A stretch of DNA of 64,000 nt from CAVRZJ01 sp964594125 (lineage in GTDB: Bacteria > Acidobacteriota > Thermoanaerobaculia > Thermoanaerobaculales > Thermoanaerobaculaceae), in NCBI GenBank assembly GCA_964594125.1, contig CAZQLL010000003.1:124001-188000 (forward strand), given 5' to 3'. A program made the position numbers and the translations under genes. This document shows positions 33,998-43,410 of the stretch, in pieces (the stretch's first letter is position 1; each line of letters begins with the position of its first letter). The notes under the pieces were generated by a model, which did no database searches, was not told the origin of the DNA, and was given only the letters and a program-made list of their open reading frames with translations.

Positions 33998-36900
33998 TCA
34001 GGGGAACAGCGGGAACGAGCGCGGTGCGAAGGCGTCGTAGATCGGCGTCATCGAGAAGAAGTTCGCGTCGAACACCGGCTGGCCGAGCTGGTTCATCAGG
34101 ATCGTTCCGGACTCGCCGAGCGGGAACATCGACTCGATGCGCGTCGGGCCGTCGGGGCCGAACTCGACGCAGTGAGCGTACGTCGAGCGGTTGGCGTACG
34201 GCGTCTGGTGCACCGTGCCGAGCATCGCGTGGCGGTACTCGATGTACCCGCGCGCCACGTTCCACGGCTGCGCGCCGAGACGCGCGAGGACGTTGTCGAG
34301 CGCCAGCACGATGAGGCCGTTGGCGCTGGTGGGCTTGCCCGAAGCGCTGCGGTCGGCGAACCAGTCGATCGCGTTGACGACCCCGGAGCTCTGGCCCTTG
34401 AGGGCGTGGAGGAGGACGTTGAGGAGCTGCCCGCTGGGAGCGGAACGCCCGGCGCCGAGCTCGTCCGCGAAGGTGAGCGCGATGACTTCCTTGATCCACT
34501 CCTCGGACAGCACCCAGGCGTCGGCGCGGGCGGCGCCCGCCACCCACTCCGATGCGCCGCCGGCCACGAAGTGCTGGTCCCAGGCGTCGAGCAGCGCCAG
34601 CGCCGCGGCGCGCGCCGGCGTGGGATCGGCCTGCACCGCTGCGGTGAAGTACGGTGCGACGAACTTCCACGGCACGCCGCGGTGCAGTGCGAACGAGTCG
34701 GTGGTGGCGATGTTCAGCGCGAGGTCGCGCACCTGCTCGAACGTCAGCCCGTCGTGGGTGGAGAGGTAGTCGACGACGGCGTGCGCCCCGTGGAACGGCC
34801 CGAACGAGTACCCCAGGTTGTTCGGGGCGTTGGCGTAGCCGGGGTTGGTCTTGTTGTTCCACCCGCCGTAGAACCCCTGCGCGTTGTTGCGGTCGTGCGA
34901 CCGCGGCTTGAGCGTGACCGGCTGCGGCCACTCCTGCGTGCCGTCGCCGACGAGCGGCAGGCGCGGGTCGGCGTTGGCGGGCCGGACAGGGTCGCGGCCG
35001 GACATCCAGTACGCGATGTTGCCGTCGCGGTCGGCGTAGCAGAAGTGCTGGCTCACCGCGATCGTCTCGATCCCCTCCCCGAACTCGTCCATGCTCGTCG
35101 CGCGCGCCAGTTGCCGCAGCGCCTTGACGGAGCCGAGCTCGTACCCCCAGTGGGCGTACTTCCATGCCACCACCGGACCCGTGACGTTGGCGGGGTTGAA
35201 CGGCATCGGGTTGATCACCGGGCCGTGCGGGGTGCGGAACACCGGCAGCGTCACGTCGGCGCCGCCCGCGACCTTGATCGTCTCGAAACGGTGGAGCTGC
35301 GCCGCTGCAGGCGACTCGATGTAGTAGTCGGTGGTGTGGGCGTGTGCCACCTGCATCGACCAGGCGTGGTGCGGCGTGCGGCCGATGATGATGCCGGGAA
35401 TGCCGGGCACGGTCATGCCGGAGATCGCCAGGCCGCCGCCGATGATCGACCCCTCGACGACGATCGACGGCACCGGGAACCCCATCTGCGGGCCCGAGTA
35501 GAGCGTCGGACGCCCGGACGCGGTCTTGCTCCCTGCGACCACCCAGGCGTAGCTGCCCATCCTCACGCGGGCGCCGATGCGGTCGAGGCCCTGGAGCACC
35601 GACTCCACGGTCCCGGCGATCTGCCGCGCGGCGGTCCGCAGGTCGGGAAGCGCCGCCAGGTGCCCGCGCGTCACGGAGCGCGGCGTAGCCGCCGCGTGGA
35701 CCGGAGCGGCGGCCGCCGGGATCATCGTCACCGCCTCGGGGTCGTTGAGCCAGCGGAGGTCGGAGAACATCGCCAGGTACTCGGACGGGTAGGACGCGGC
35801 GAGCTCCTGCAGCAGCGCAGCGTTGTCGAGCTGCCCCGTGGCGAGCGCCTCCGGGTCGAAGTTGCGCTGCAGGAGGGCGAACCAGGCCAGCACGTCCGTG
35901 ACCGTCCAGTCGGCGGGAACGAACGGCGCGCCGAGCTGGGCGGCGATCGCCTTGAACTCGAACGGGAGCTCGTCGGTGTGCTGCCGCACCTCGGCGATGC
36001 GCCGGTTGATCCCGTCCACGTACCCCTTGAGCGCGGTGCGGGACTCCGCGTCGAGACCGTCGAAGCCGGCCTGCAGCTCGTGCTCCGAGTAGCCGATCGT
36101 GCGCACGAACACGTCGGAGTTGAGCTGGCTGGCGCCGAGCACCTCGGCGAGCGTGCCGCGCGCGGTGCGCCGGTACGTCTCGATCTGCCACAGGCGGTCG
36201 GTGGCGACCGCGTACCCCATCGCCTCGTGGACGTCGTACAGGGTGCCGCCGGTGATGTACCAGACGCCGCGCTCGTCGCGGACGACTACCGGCTGCGCGA
36301 GGTCGGCGCCGGCGCCGGGGGCGGCGTAGAAGAACGACGCGTCGTTGCCGGCGTTGACCACCACCGACATGTAGGCGAATGCGGTGCCGTCGCACCCCGC
36401 CGTGCACGTCACGACGACCGAGCCCGCGCCGGCGCCCTTCTGGTTCGTCCTGATCTGGACCACCGCATGCGCCGACGCCGTGAGGGTCCAGGTGTCGACC
36501 GGCGCGCCGTCGGCGCCGCGCGCGATCACCTGGAACGTCTGCGGGACCGCGCCGGAGTTCGCCAGGCCGACGTTCACCCGGTGCGACGCCATCTCCATCG
36601 GCGCCGGAAGGGTGATCTGCCCGCCGTCGCGGAACCCGCTCCCGGGCGCCAGCGAGCCGGTCCCCTGCCCGTACGAGCGCGATCCGCTCGCGGTCGCGGT
36701 GCGGGTCGTCAGCACCACGGGCTGCGTCGAGTCCCACAGCATGACGTACTTGTCGTCGGGGATCGCGGCGCTGACGTACGCCACCACGTCCGCCGTCTGC
36801 CAGGCGCCGTTGACGGAGGGCAGCGTGACGTCGCGGTACCAGCTCGGCCCGGCCGGATTGAGGATCGTCAGCCGGATCTGGGCCGGGCTCGCGCCGTCCA

Positions 36901-37063
36901 CCTGGGTCGCGTACACCTCGGTGGTCCAGAACGTCCCGGCGGCGCCGGGCAGGTGGGCGACCACGGGCACCACGCCCGAGGTCATGGGTTGCTGGGTCTG
37001 TGCCGTCGCGGTCGCGGCGGCGAGGAAAAGGACGACGGACAACGCGGCGCAGGCTCTTCTCAT
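33998..37063 (-). CDS. Penicillin acylase family protein with extra N-terminal beta domain
   Basis: This is a 1021-residue secreted Ntn-hydrolase precursor with a signal peptide (MRRACAALSVVLFLAAATATAQ). Residues about 25-255 form a beta-rich domain (for example VPVVAHLPGAAGTFWTTEVYA) not found in classical penicillin G acylases, which start directly with the alpha subunit. The acylase part begins at about residue 260 (VVRDERGVWYITG, YAVATDRLWQIETYRR). The autoproteolytic site is GSYAWVVAGSKTASGRP with the predicted N-terminal nucleophile Ser504. Classical enzymes have GSNAW; here the Asn is Tyr. IEYRHAMLGTVHQTPYANR and the C-terminal block complete the beta subunit. The substrate could be amides or acyl-homoserine lactones. 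ATG has GGAGGGACAG upstream. Confidence 0.9.
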   Translation of the reverse strand: MRRACAALSVVLFLAAATATAQTQQPMTSGVVPVVAHLPGAAGTFWTTEVYATQVDGASPAQIRLTILNPAGPSWYRDVTLPSVNGAWQTADVVAYVSAAIPDDKYVMLWDSTQPVVLTTRTATASGSRSYGQGTGSLAPGSGFRDGGQITLPAPMEMASHRVNVGLANSGAVPQTFQVIARGADGAPVDTWTLTASAHAVVQIRTNQKGAGAGSVVVTCTAGCDGTAFAYMSVVVNAGNDASFFYAAPGAGADLAQPVVVRDERGVWYITGGTLYDVHEAMGYAVATDRLWQIETYRRTARGTLAEVLGASQLNSDVFVRTIGYSEHELQAGFDGLDAESRTALKGYVDGINRRIAEVRQHTDELPFEFKAIAAQLGAPFVPADWTVTDVLAWFALLQRNFDPEALATGQLDNAALLQELAASYPSEYLAMFSDLRWLNDPEAVTMIPAAAAPVHAAATPRSVTRGHLAALPDLRTAARQIAGTVESVLQGLDRIGARVRMGSYAWVVAGSKTASGRPTLYSGPQMGFPVPSIVVEGSIIGGGLAISGMTVPGIPGIIIGRTPHHAWSMQVAHAHTTDYYIESPAAAQLHRFETIKVAGGADVTLPVFRTPHGPVINPMPFNPANVTGPVVAWKYAHWGYELGSVKALRQLARATSMDEFGEGIETIAVSQHFCYADRDGNIAYWMSGRDPVRPANADPRLPLVGDGTQEWPQPVTLKPRSHDRNNAQGFYGGWNNKTNPGYANAPNNLGYSFGPFHGAHAVVDYLSTHDGLTFEQVRDLALNIATTDSFALHRGVPWKFVAPYFTAAVQADPTPARAAALALLDAWDQHFVAGGASEWVAGAARADAWVLSEEWIKEVIALTFADELGAGRSAPSGQLLNVLLHALKGQSSGVVNAIDWFADRSASGKPTSANGLIVLALDNVLARLGAQPWNVARGYIEYRHAMLGTVHQTPYANRSTYAHCVEFGPDGPTRIESMFPLGESGTILMNQLGQPVFDANFFSMTPIYDAFAPRSFPLFP

Positions 37064-37154
37064 CACTGTCCCTCCATCGATGCGGGTCGGAAGAGGATGG
37101 TGGAGCTTCCCACGGGTGGTCTCGTTCACCCCTCTGCGAGGACGTCGTGCCGAC

Positions 37155-37184
37155 ACGCTAGGCCGTTGCGTCTCAGCGTGTCAA
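37155..37184 (-). promoter_or_regulatory. Promoter of the penicillin-acylase gene
   Basis: On the minus strand, TTGACA (37179-37184) is followed after 18 bases by TAGCGT (37155-37160), giving a leader of about 85 bases. This is the best sigma-70-like promoter in the window. The rest of the 314-base gap 37064-37377 holds only the two ribosome sites and a possible -10 TACACG (37352-37357) for the next gene. Confidence 0.6.
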
Positions 37185-37377
37185 GCCGCAGCGCAGCGGA
37201 ATGCCGCAACGCGGCGCGCAGTCGCCGTGCAGCGGCGGCCGGCCAGAGCAGAAGCGGACCCGGGTCGCGGCGATGCAGCAGTGCGGCAGCGCGCCCGCCC
37301 CACCGCCGCACCTGCCTGCACACCGCGGAATAGATCCCCCGGCGCGCGCGCTACACGACGTCGGGAAGGGAGGGAGC

Positions 37378-37797
37378 ATGGCTGAGCCGAAGACGAAGGA
37401 GACCGCGGCGGGCGTCGAGGCTTTCCTTGCGACCGTTGCGGACGAGGGGCGTCGCGCCGACTGCCGCGCGCTGCTGGAGCTGATGCGCGATGTCGCCGGG
37501 GCCGAGCCGCGGATGTGGGGCACGAGCATCGTCGGCTTCGGTCGCTACCACTACCGCTACGCCAGCGGCCACGAGGGCGATTCGTGCCTCATCGGCTTCT
37601 CGCCGCGCAAGCGGGATCTGACGCTGTTCCTGATGCCCGGTCTCGACACCCACGCGCCGCTGCTCGCCCGCCTTGGCAGGCACAAGGCCGGCAAGGGCTG
37701 CCTCTACGTCAAGCGGCTCGCCGACGTCGACGTCGCGGTGCTGCGCGAGCTCATCGCCGCCAGCGTCGCCCACCTCCGGAAGCTGTACCCCTCCTGA
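37378..37797 (+). CDS. DUF1801 family protein
   Basis: This 139-residue small soluble protein of the DUF1801/YdhG-like fold has conserved parts ADCRALLELMRDVAGAEPRMWGTSIVGFG, HYRYASGHEGD, IGFSPRKRDLTLFLMPG and GKGCLYVKRLADVD. The fold resembles an intracellular iron chaperone-like (frataxin-like) group and is abundant in soil bacteria. The biochemical role is unknown. The start was fixed by the strong GGGAAGGGAGGG ribosome site. There is no operon partner beyond the short gene that follows. Confidence 0.88.
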   Translation: MAEPKTKETAAGVEAFLATVADEGRRADCRALLELMRDVAGAEPRMWGTSIVGFGRYHYRYASGHEGDSCLIGFSPRKRDLTLFLMPGLDTHAPLLARLGRHKAGKGCLYVKRLADVDVAVLRELIAASVAHLRKLYPS

Positions 37798-37837
37798 GCC
37801 GCCGCGTGTACGCTTGCGCGTGCAGACGAGGATGCCG

Positions 37838-38137
37838 ATGACGGGCGACCGGACCGTGAGGTCGCTGCCGGTGATCGACACCGGCGGCCCGACGTGCGGC
37901 AGTGTCGTCGGCGGGCTCACCGACGAGGAGGTCGCGATCCTGTCCCGCCTGCGCGCGCTGCACGAGGAAGCAGTCGCGCTGCGCGCCGCGGCGGCGGCCG
38001 GCGCGTGCGACGCCGCCGCTGCGGAGTCCCGCATCGCCGAGCTGCGACGCCTCCGGGAGGCGCTGGTCGAGGAGCGCGACGCGGCGCGTCATCGCCGCAT
38101 GGTGCTGCTCGGGCACGAGGAGGGAGACGGACGGTAG
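37838..38137 (+). CDS. Small coiled-coil protein
   Basis: This 99-residue protein starts at ATG with GAGG six bases upstream; earlier in-frame ATG and GTG codons exist. After a short N-terminal strand (RSLPVIDTGGPTCGSVVGGLT) the chain is one amphipathic helix pair rich in Ala, Glu, Arg and Leu (ALHEEAVALRAAAAAG, then ESRIAELRRLREALVEERDAARHRRMVLLGHE), probably a coiled-coil hairpin. No family is recognised. Confidence 0.55.
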   Translation: MTGDRTVRSLPVIDTGGPTCGSVVGGLTDEEVAILSRLRALHEEAVALRAAAAAGACDAAAAESRIAELRRLREALVEERDAARHRRMVLLGHEEGDGR

Positions 38138-38381
38138 TCGTCCGGGTGCCGGCGACGTCTGCGAGCACCGGGCGCAGGAGCATCGTCTCGCTGCGGCCCG
38201 GCATGGCGCTGGGCGCCGCGGCGCCGCGCGCGGTCGGCCGCGACGCGGCGTCAGATCGGGCCGCACGCAGCCCCGGGCGACGCAGGCGCACCAGGCAGTG
38301 CGTCAAGGAGCGGGGGGCGAGTCCGGCTCGTGATGGCGTACCGCCGCCGCCGCCAGCCGGACACGCGGCACGGTATCCGGG

Positions 38382-39398
38382 CTAGCGCAGCGAGGCGCGG
38401 ACGAGCGCGGCGAGGGCGCGGCCGGAGCGCCACGCGCCCTCGATGTCGCCGGTCGAGCACCAGTCGCCGCAGGCGCCGATGCGGTCCCACGAGTCCCACA
38501 GGCAGTCGGCGCGCAGCGGGTACTTCGGCACCGCGTACGGCCAGCGATGGGCGACCGCGAGCCTCACCTCGGGCAGCGGCCGGTCGAGGCAGGCGCGGAA
38601 GCCGGTGAGCAGTGCGGCCGCCACCGCCTCGTCGGGGTCGTTCAGGTGCGCCAGCGACCACAGGGCGTTGGCGTGCAGCACCCAGCGCTCGCCGGGCTCC
38701 CGGCCCGGGCGCGACGCCTCGTACACCGCCCACGCGAGACCGCTCCCGCGGTCGGCGGGGTCGCACCGCGCCACCCCGACCGGACCCGCCAGCTCGATCA
38801 TCACGGTCCAGCACGAGGCGAACTCCACCGCGGCGGCCTGGGCGGCGAGCCTGGCGGCGGGCGCCAGCAGCGGCGCCGCCTGCGGCGCCGGTACCGCCAC
38901 GGCGACCGCCATGTACGGCCCGAACTGCCGGCCGCCCTCGGCGATCAGGCGCCACTCGCCCGGGCCGCGCACGAGGTCGGTGATCCGCGTCGAGGTCTCG
39001 CACGGCACCTCGCCGCCGACCAGGTGGCCGAGCGCGCTCATGCTCGGGACCGGCACGAGGCGCTCGTCGCCCGCCTTGGGCAGCAGCGGCCGCCCGATCT
39101 CGACCGGATCGCGCCACTCCCGGATGCCGCCCTGCTCCCGCCAGCGGTCGACCAGTGCGCAGAACTTGGGGTCGCGCGCGGTCAGCGACGGCGCGCCGTG
39201 GTCGAACGCGCGCTCGCCGATGCGGCGCGTCGCGGCGCGGCCGCCGCGCCCGCGCGACTTCTCGAACACCACGCAGGCGATGCCGGAGTCGACCAGCGAG
39301 CGCGCGCACGACAGGCCGGCGACGCCGGCGCCAATCACCGCAACCGGTCCCACGGCCGGCGCCATGCCGGTCGGCACGAGGTTGTCAAACGCTGGCAC
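38382..39398 (-). CDS. FAD-dependent amine-oxidase-like (renalase-type) flavoprotein
   Basis: This 338-residue protein has a Rossmann FAD motif VAVIGAGVAGLSCARSLVDSG followed by VFEKSRGRGGRAATRR and FDHGAPSLTARD, the pattern of bacterial renalase-like NAD(P)/FAD proteins. C-terminal CGDWCSTGDIEGAWRSGRALA is the second FAD contact. Such enzymes oxidise unusual NAD(P)H isomers or amines; the substrate cannot be read from sequence. The GTG at 39398 was chosen because GGGAGGAGG lies about 9 bases upstream. An ATG at 39365 is the alternative. It is divergent from the cyclophilin gene. Confidence 0.85.
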   Translation of the reverse strand: MPAFDNLVPTGMAPAVGPVAVIGAGVAGLSCARSLVDSGIACVVFEKSRGRGGRAATRRIGERAFDHGAPSLTARDPKFCALVDRWREQGGIREWRDPVEIGRPLLPKAGDERLVPVPSMSALGHLVGGEVPCETSTRITDLVRGPGEWRLIAEGGRQFGPYMAVAVAVPAPQAAPLLAPAARLAAQAAAVEFASCWTVMIELAGPVGVARCDPADRGSGLAWAVYEASRPGREPGERWVLHANALWSLAHLNDPDEAVAAALLTGFRACLDRPLPEVRLAVAHRWPYAVPKYPLRADCLWDSWDRIGACGDWCSTGDIEGAWRSGRALAALVRASLR

Positions 39399-39548
39399 CC
39401 GTCCCGCCTCCTCCCGCGCACAGCATACCGCCCCGCCCCGGCAAACGCCCATCCTCTGCGCGGCATTCTCGGCGATGTGCGCCGCGTTCACACGCGGCCG
39501 CCGTGCCGTGCCGGCTGCGCCGGCGCCGCACGCGCCGCCGCGACCCGC

Positions 39549-39554
39549 TACACT
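39549..39554 (+). promoter_or_regulatory. Candidate -10 box of the cyclophilin gene
   Basis: TACACT in the context CCGCTACACTGCG lies 24 bases before the ATG, with AAGGAGGG between as ribosome site. Confidence 0.4.
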
Positions 39555-39577
39555 GCGCCGTACGAAGGAGGGCGCCG

Positions 39578-40093
39578 ATGCCCAACCCGACAGCCACGTT
39601 CGAGACCTCCCTGGGAACGTTCAAGGCGGAGATCCTGCTCGCCGAGATGCCCATCACCGCCGGCAACTTCCTCGCCCTTGCGCGCTCGGGCTTCTACGAC
39701 GGGCTGCACTTCCACCGGGTGATCGACGCCTTCATGATCCAGTTCGGCTGCCCGCACTCCAAGGATCCGGCGAGCCCGCGCGCCGGCACCGGCGGCCCGC
39801 CGCACGGCACGATCCCCGACGAGTTCCTCGACACCGCCCGCTTCTCCAACGAGCCCGGCACGCTGGCGATGGCCAACACCGGGCGGCCGAACTCGGGCGG
39901 CTCGCAGTTCTTCATCAACACCCGGCACAACGCCTACCTCGACTGGTTCACGCCCGGGGCGTCGCGCCACCCGGTGTTCGGCCGCGTCACCGAAGGGATG
40001 GACGTGGTCGGCACGATCGGGAAGACGCCGACGGGCCCGGGCGACCGCCCGCGCACGCCGGTGAAGATGATCAAGGTCACGATCAGCGAGTGA
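39578..40093 (+). CDS. ppiB: Cyclophilin-type peptidyl-prolyl isomerase
   Basis: This 171-residue cytoplasmic cyclophilin catalyses cis-trans isomerisation of Xaa-Pro bonds. The catalytic Arg is in LHFHRVIDAFMIQFG, followed by GTLAMANTGRPNSGGSQFFIN and HPVFGRVTEGMDVV. No signal peptide is present, so PpiB rather than PpiA. A 12-15 residue loop CPHSKDPASPRAGTGGPPHG is a common insert in this clade. AAGGAGGG precedes the ATG. Confidence 0.95.
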   Translation: MPNPTATFETSLGTFKAEILLAEMPITAGNFLALARSGFYDGLHFHRVIDAFMIQFGCPHSKDPASPRAGTGGPPHGTIPDEFLDTARFSNEPGTLAMANTGRPNSGGSQFFINTRHNAYLDWFTPGASRHPVFGRVTEGMDVVGTIGKTPTGPGDRPRTPVKMIKVTISE

Positions 40094-40152
40094 CCGGAGG
40101 CGGGCGCCTGTCGCGCGGCTTCCCATGGCTGTGGTCGCTGCCACGGCGGTGA

Positions 40153-40158
40153 GATAAT
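40153..40158 (+). promoter_or_regulatory. Candidate -10 box of the peptide-binding protein gene
   Basis: GATAAT lies 16 bases before the ATG at 40175, so the leader would be around 10 bases. Confidence 0.4.
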
Positions 40159-40174
40159 CGACAGCGGACGCGGA

Positions 40175-41767
40175 ATGCGGACCACGGGTGGTACGGCAGC
40201 GCAGCGGCGCAGCGCTCGGGTGTCGACGGCGACGACCATGCGGAAACGCTCCCATGCACGGAAGTCGGACAGCTCGGCGCGCCGTTGGCGACGGCTGCTG
40301 CACGCGTGCGCCGTGGCGGCGGGGCTCGTGCTGCTCGCGCTCCAGCCGGCGTGCCGGTGGACCGGAGGCGACCCCCCGCTGGTCGTGGCGTTCGGCGAGG
40401 ACACGGTCCAGCTCGACCCCCACCGCGGCAACCGCAACACCGGATGGTCCCTGCTTTCGAGCATCTGCGACGGGCTGGTGGCGTTCGCGCCGGACATGAC
40501 GCTCGAGCCCGCGCTCGCGGAGCGCTGGGAGCAGGTCGGACCGCGCGAGTGGCACTTCCACCTCCGCCGCGGGGTGTGGTTTCACAACGGCGCCGCGCTC
40601 ACCGCCGCCGACGTCGTGGCCAGCCTGGAGCGGGCGCGCACGCACCCGCGCTCCTCGGTCGCGTACCACATGGTGGGCGTGAGCTCGGTGGCCGCCGCCG
40701 GCGACCGCTCGGTCGTGATCACGACGGCGGGACCGGCGCCCGACCTGCTCGCCCGCCTCACCTTCCTGCTCGTCGTGCCGCGCGAGCAGGCGGCGGAGGC
40801 GCAGATCACCGCCCCCGTCGGCACCGGCTCCTACCGCTTCGTCCGCCGCGAGGCCGACGGTACAGTCGTCGCACGCGGGTGGTCGGGGTGGCGCGGCCGC
40901 CCGCCGATCACCGAGGTCCGCTTCGAGTTCTGCGGCTCGGACGGCGAGGCGGCGCGCCGCCTGGCGGCCGGCACGGCGGACATCTGCTACCGCGTTCCCG
41001 ACGACTGGCTCAACGAGCTCGGGGCGGCGGCGGGGGTGCGGATGGTGCAGCAGCCGGGACTCGCCGTGCACCTGCTGGGGGTTCACCCGGAGCACGCGGC
41101 CGGCCCCGCTCGCGCGGCGCTGGCCGACCCGCGCGTCCGCCGCGCCCTGCTGCTCGCGCTCGACCGCGGCGCGTGGATCCGCAGGGTGCACCGCGGCAAC
41201 GGCACCGTCGCCACGCAGTTCGTCCACCCCGCGGTGTTCGGCTTCGACCCCGAGCTCCAGGCGCTGCCGTACGATCCCGACGAGGCCAGGCGCCTGCTCG
41301 CCGAGGCCGGCCATGCCGGCGGCTTCGAGGTCGCGCTCGAGCCCGGCGGCGCCGGCGCCGACCTCGTCGCGGCGATCGTCGGCGACCTCGCGGCGATCGG
41401 CGTGTCGGTCCGGCCGCGGCAGGACCGATCCGGGCCGCTCACCTACTTCGCGTGGGCGTGCAGCACCGGCGACGCGTCCGACTTCCTCAACTCGCCGCTG
41501 TGGCGGGCGCACGACGCCGCTCACGCGCACCTCGGCGCCGGGAGCCTGGAAGGAGCGGTCGCGCCGCTGCTCGCCGCCGCCGACGTCGAGGTCGATGCGG
41601 GGCGGCGGCGCGCGTTGCTGCAGCAGGCGCAGCGCCGCGTGCTCGCGGAGCTGCCGCTGCTGCCGCTGACCGTCCGCTGGGGGTACCGCGGCGTCAGCGA
41701 CCGCGTCGAGGTCGTCACCCGCTACGACGAGCGACTCGCGGTCGCCGCGTGCCGCTGGCGCCGCTGA
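40175..41767 (+). CDS. Oligopeptide/dipeptide ABC transporter substrate-binding lipoprotein
   Basis: This is a 530-residue SBP_bac_5 (OppA/DppA) family protein. The N-terminal basic region and hydrophobic stretch end in a lipobox-like QPAC (Cys60, or Cys39 from an ATG at 40238). The family core is present: PALAERWEQVGPREWHFHLRRGVWFHNGAALTAADVVASLERA, APVGTGSYRFV and RRALLLALDRGAWIR, then LPYDPDEARRLLAEAGHAGG. It binds peptides or similar solutes outside the membrane and delivers them to an ABC permease, but no permease or ATPase genes are adjacent, so it is an orphan. The C-terminus is shorter than E. coli OppA. Confidence 0.88.
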   Translation: MRTTGGTAAQRRSARVSTATTMRKRSHARKSDSSARRWRRLLHACAVAAGLVLLALQPACRWTGGDPPLVVAFGEDTVQLDPHRGNRNTGWSLLSSICDGLVAFAPDMTLEPALAERWEQVGPREWHFHLRRGVWFHNGAALTAADVVASLERARTHPRSSVAYHMVGVSSVAAAGDRSVVITTAGPAPDLLARLTFLLVVPREQAAEAQITAPVGTGSYRFVRREADGTVVARGWSGWRGRPPITEVRFEFCGSDGEAARRLAAGTADICYRVPDDWLNELGAAAGVRMVQQPGLAVHLLGVHPEHAAGPARAALADPRVRRALLLALDRGAWIRRVHRGNGTVATQFVHPAVFGFDPELQALPYDPDEARRLLAEAGHAGGFEVALEPGGAGADLVAAIVGDLAAIGVSVRPRQDRSGPLTYFAWACSTGDASDFLNSPLWRAHDAAHAHLGAGSLEGAVAPLLAAADVEVDAGRRRALLQQAQRRVLAELPLLPLTVRWGYRGVSDRVEVVTRYDERLAVAACRWRR

Positions 41768-41776
41768 CCGGGGCCG

Positions 41777-42277
41777 TCAGACGGCGGTGCGCTCGCGCAC
41801 CTGTTTCATGTGGTGGCTGGCGTGCCGCCAGTGGAACTTCCGCCACTGCGGCACGGTCATCGCGGCGAAGAACGCGTGGCGCAGCAGCGGCGTGCCTTCG
41901 CCGAAGCGCTCCGCGGCGCGCGTCAGCGCGGCGTCGAGCTCGACCAGCGCAGCGGCGATCGCCGCCCGCACCTCGGCGGGCGCGATCGACCCCGACGGGA
42001 CGACGGCTTCCGGCGCGTCGGCGCGCGGGAAGTAGCCGACGTCGAGCACCAGCACACGGGCCGCCCACTGTCCGAACGTCGGCCGGCGCGCCTTGGTATC
42101 GCCGGCGGCGAGCGCCTTCTCGAGCGCCGACACGTTGAGCCGGAACGCCAGCGTCAGGTGCTCGAGGATCAGCGCCGGCGACCACTTCCCGCCGGCCGAG
42201 CGCGCGAGCTGCTCGACCGTCAGGTGCGTTGTCGCGGCCACGATCTCGTCGTGCGTCCGCTGAAGGTATCGATCCAT
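41777..42277 (-). CDS. DinB family protein
   Basis: This 166-residue four-helix bundle is of the DinB_2 type, with the metal-ligand histidines in LILEHLTLAF and FHWRHASHHMKQ. The family includes thiol-dependent S-transferases (bacillithiol, mycothiol) and proteins of unknown function. It is encoded 16 bases downstream of the peptidase gene on the same strand and may be co-transcribed. The substrate is unknown. Confidence 0.87.
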   Translation of the reverse strand: MDRYLQRTHDEIVAATTHLTVEQLARSAGGKWSPALILEHLTLAFRLNVSALEKALAAGDTKARRPTFGQWAARVLVLDVGYFPRADAPEAVVPSGSIAPAEVRAAIAAALVELDAALTRAAERFGEGTPLLRHAFFAAMTVPQWRKFHWRHASHHMKQVRERTAV

Positions 42278-42293
42278 CGCTTCCCTCCGGCGC

Positions 42294-43376
42294 CTACGCC
42301 GCCGCGGCGATGCGGAACGCCTCGAGCAGCACCCGCACCGCCTTCTCCATGTCGGCCACCGCCACGCACTCGTCGGTCGAGTGCTCGTTCTGCGCGCCGA
42401 TCCCCATCACCGCCATCTCGATCCCGTGGTTGTTGTACACCGAGGCGTCGGTGAAGCCGGTGATGTGGACTGCCTTCGCGGCGATCCCCACGGTCGCCAG
42501 CGCCCGCTTCGCGACCTGCACCGCCCACGCCTCCTCCGGGATGTGCACCGCGCGGCACTTCTCGTCGACCGCGATCTCGCAGCGCGCGCCCGCCGCCTCG
42601 ACCTCGGCGCGGATCGTCGCGGTCATCCTCTCCGCCAGCGCCGCCGCCTTCGCATGGTCGCCGGAGCGGCACTCGGCGAGGAAGGAGCACGACGCCGGCA
42701 CGCCGTTGCGGATGATACCGCCGGTGATCACGCCGACGTTGGCGGTGGTCTCGTGGTCGAGGCGGCCGAGCGGCAGCGCCGCGATCGCGCGCGCCGCGGC
42801 GAGGATCGCGTTGATCCCCTTCTCCGGCTCCATCCCGGCGTGCGCCGCCTTCCCGGTCACTGTGACGTCGATCGCGACGTACGTCGGGCCGCCGATCACG
42901 ATCGTGTCGAGGGTGTCGTTGTCCATCAGGAAGCCGCGCTTCGCGGTCAGGCGCGAGTAGTCGAGCGCGCGCACGCCGAGCAGCCCGACCTCCTCCTGGC
43001 GCGAGACCGCGAGCTCGATCGGCGGCCGCACCTCGGCGACGCGCAGCGCCTCGAGCACCTCCGCGATCCCCGCCTTGTCGTCGGCGCCGAGGATGGTGTC
43101 GCCCGCGGAGCGGATGATCCCGTCCTCCCCGAGCACCGGCTCGATACCGACGCCGGGCTTCACGGTGTCGGCGTGACAGGAGAGCAGGATCGGCTCCGCG
43201 GCCTGGCAGCCCTTCGCGGGAAACGCGGCGATCAGGTTGCCGTATTCGTCGAGCGCCGCCGTGCCGCCGATCGCGCGTACCTCGTCGAGAAGCCAGGCGA
43301 GGAACCGCGCCTCGTTCCCCGACTCCGAGTCGATCCGCACCATCTCCATGAACTGTTCGACCATGCGCTCCGACAC
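42294..43376 (-). CDS. M20 family peptidase (PepT-like)
   Basis: This 360-residue zinc aminopeptidase has metal ligands in LLSCHADTVKPG (His, Asp), LGADDKAG (Asp), SRQEEVGLLG (catalytic Glu-Glu) and NNHGIEM near the end. The dimerisation lid spans about residues 180-290 (GKAAHAGMEPEKGINA). It is closest to the tripeptidase PepT2 group. A GTG start at 43376 was picked for GGGAGGCG seven bases upstream; the longer frame is not supported. It acts in the cytoplasm on short peptides, a fitting partner for the peptide-binding protein one gene away. Confidence 0.92.
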   Translation of the reverse strand: MSERMVEQFMEMVRIDSESGNEARFLAWLLDEVRAIGGTAALDEYGNLIAAFPAKGCQAAEPILLSCHADTVKPGVGIEPVLGEDGIIRSAGDTILGADDKAGIAEVLEALRVAEVRPPIELAVSRQEEVGLLGVRALDYSRLTAKRGFLMDNDTLDTIVIGGPTYVAIDVTVTGKAAHAGMEPEKGINAILAAARAIAALPLGRLDHETTANVGVITGGIIRNGVPASCSFLAECRSGDHAKAAALAERMTATIRAEVEAAGARCEIAVDEKCRAVHIPEEAWAVQVAKRALATVGIAAKAVHITGFTDASVYNNHGIEMAVMGIGAQNEHSTDECVAVADMEKAVRVLLEAFRIAAAA

Positions 43377-43410
43377 CGGTCGCCTCCCGCCCGCGTCCCG
43401 GGCTCGCCGT

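Noticed and set aside
37832..37840. The upstream ATG (37832) or GTG (37820) as start of the small coiled-coil protein
   Set aside because: The GAGG motif is correctly spaced only for the ATG at 37838; the others lack a spaced ribosome site, although a leaderless GTG start cannot be excluded.
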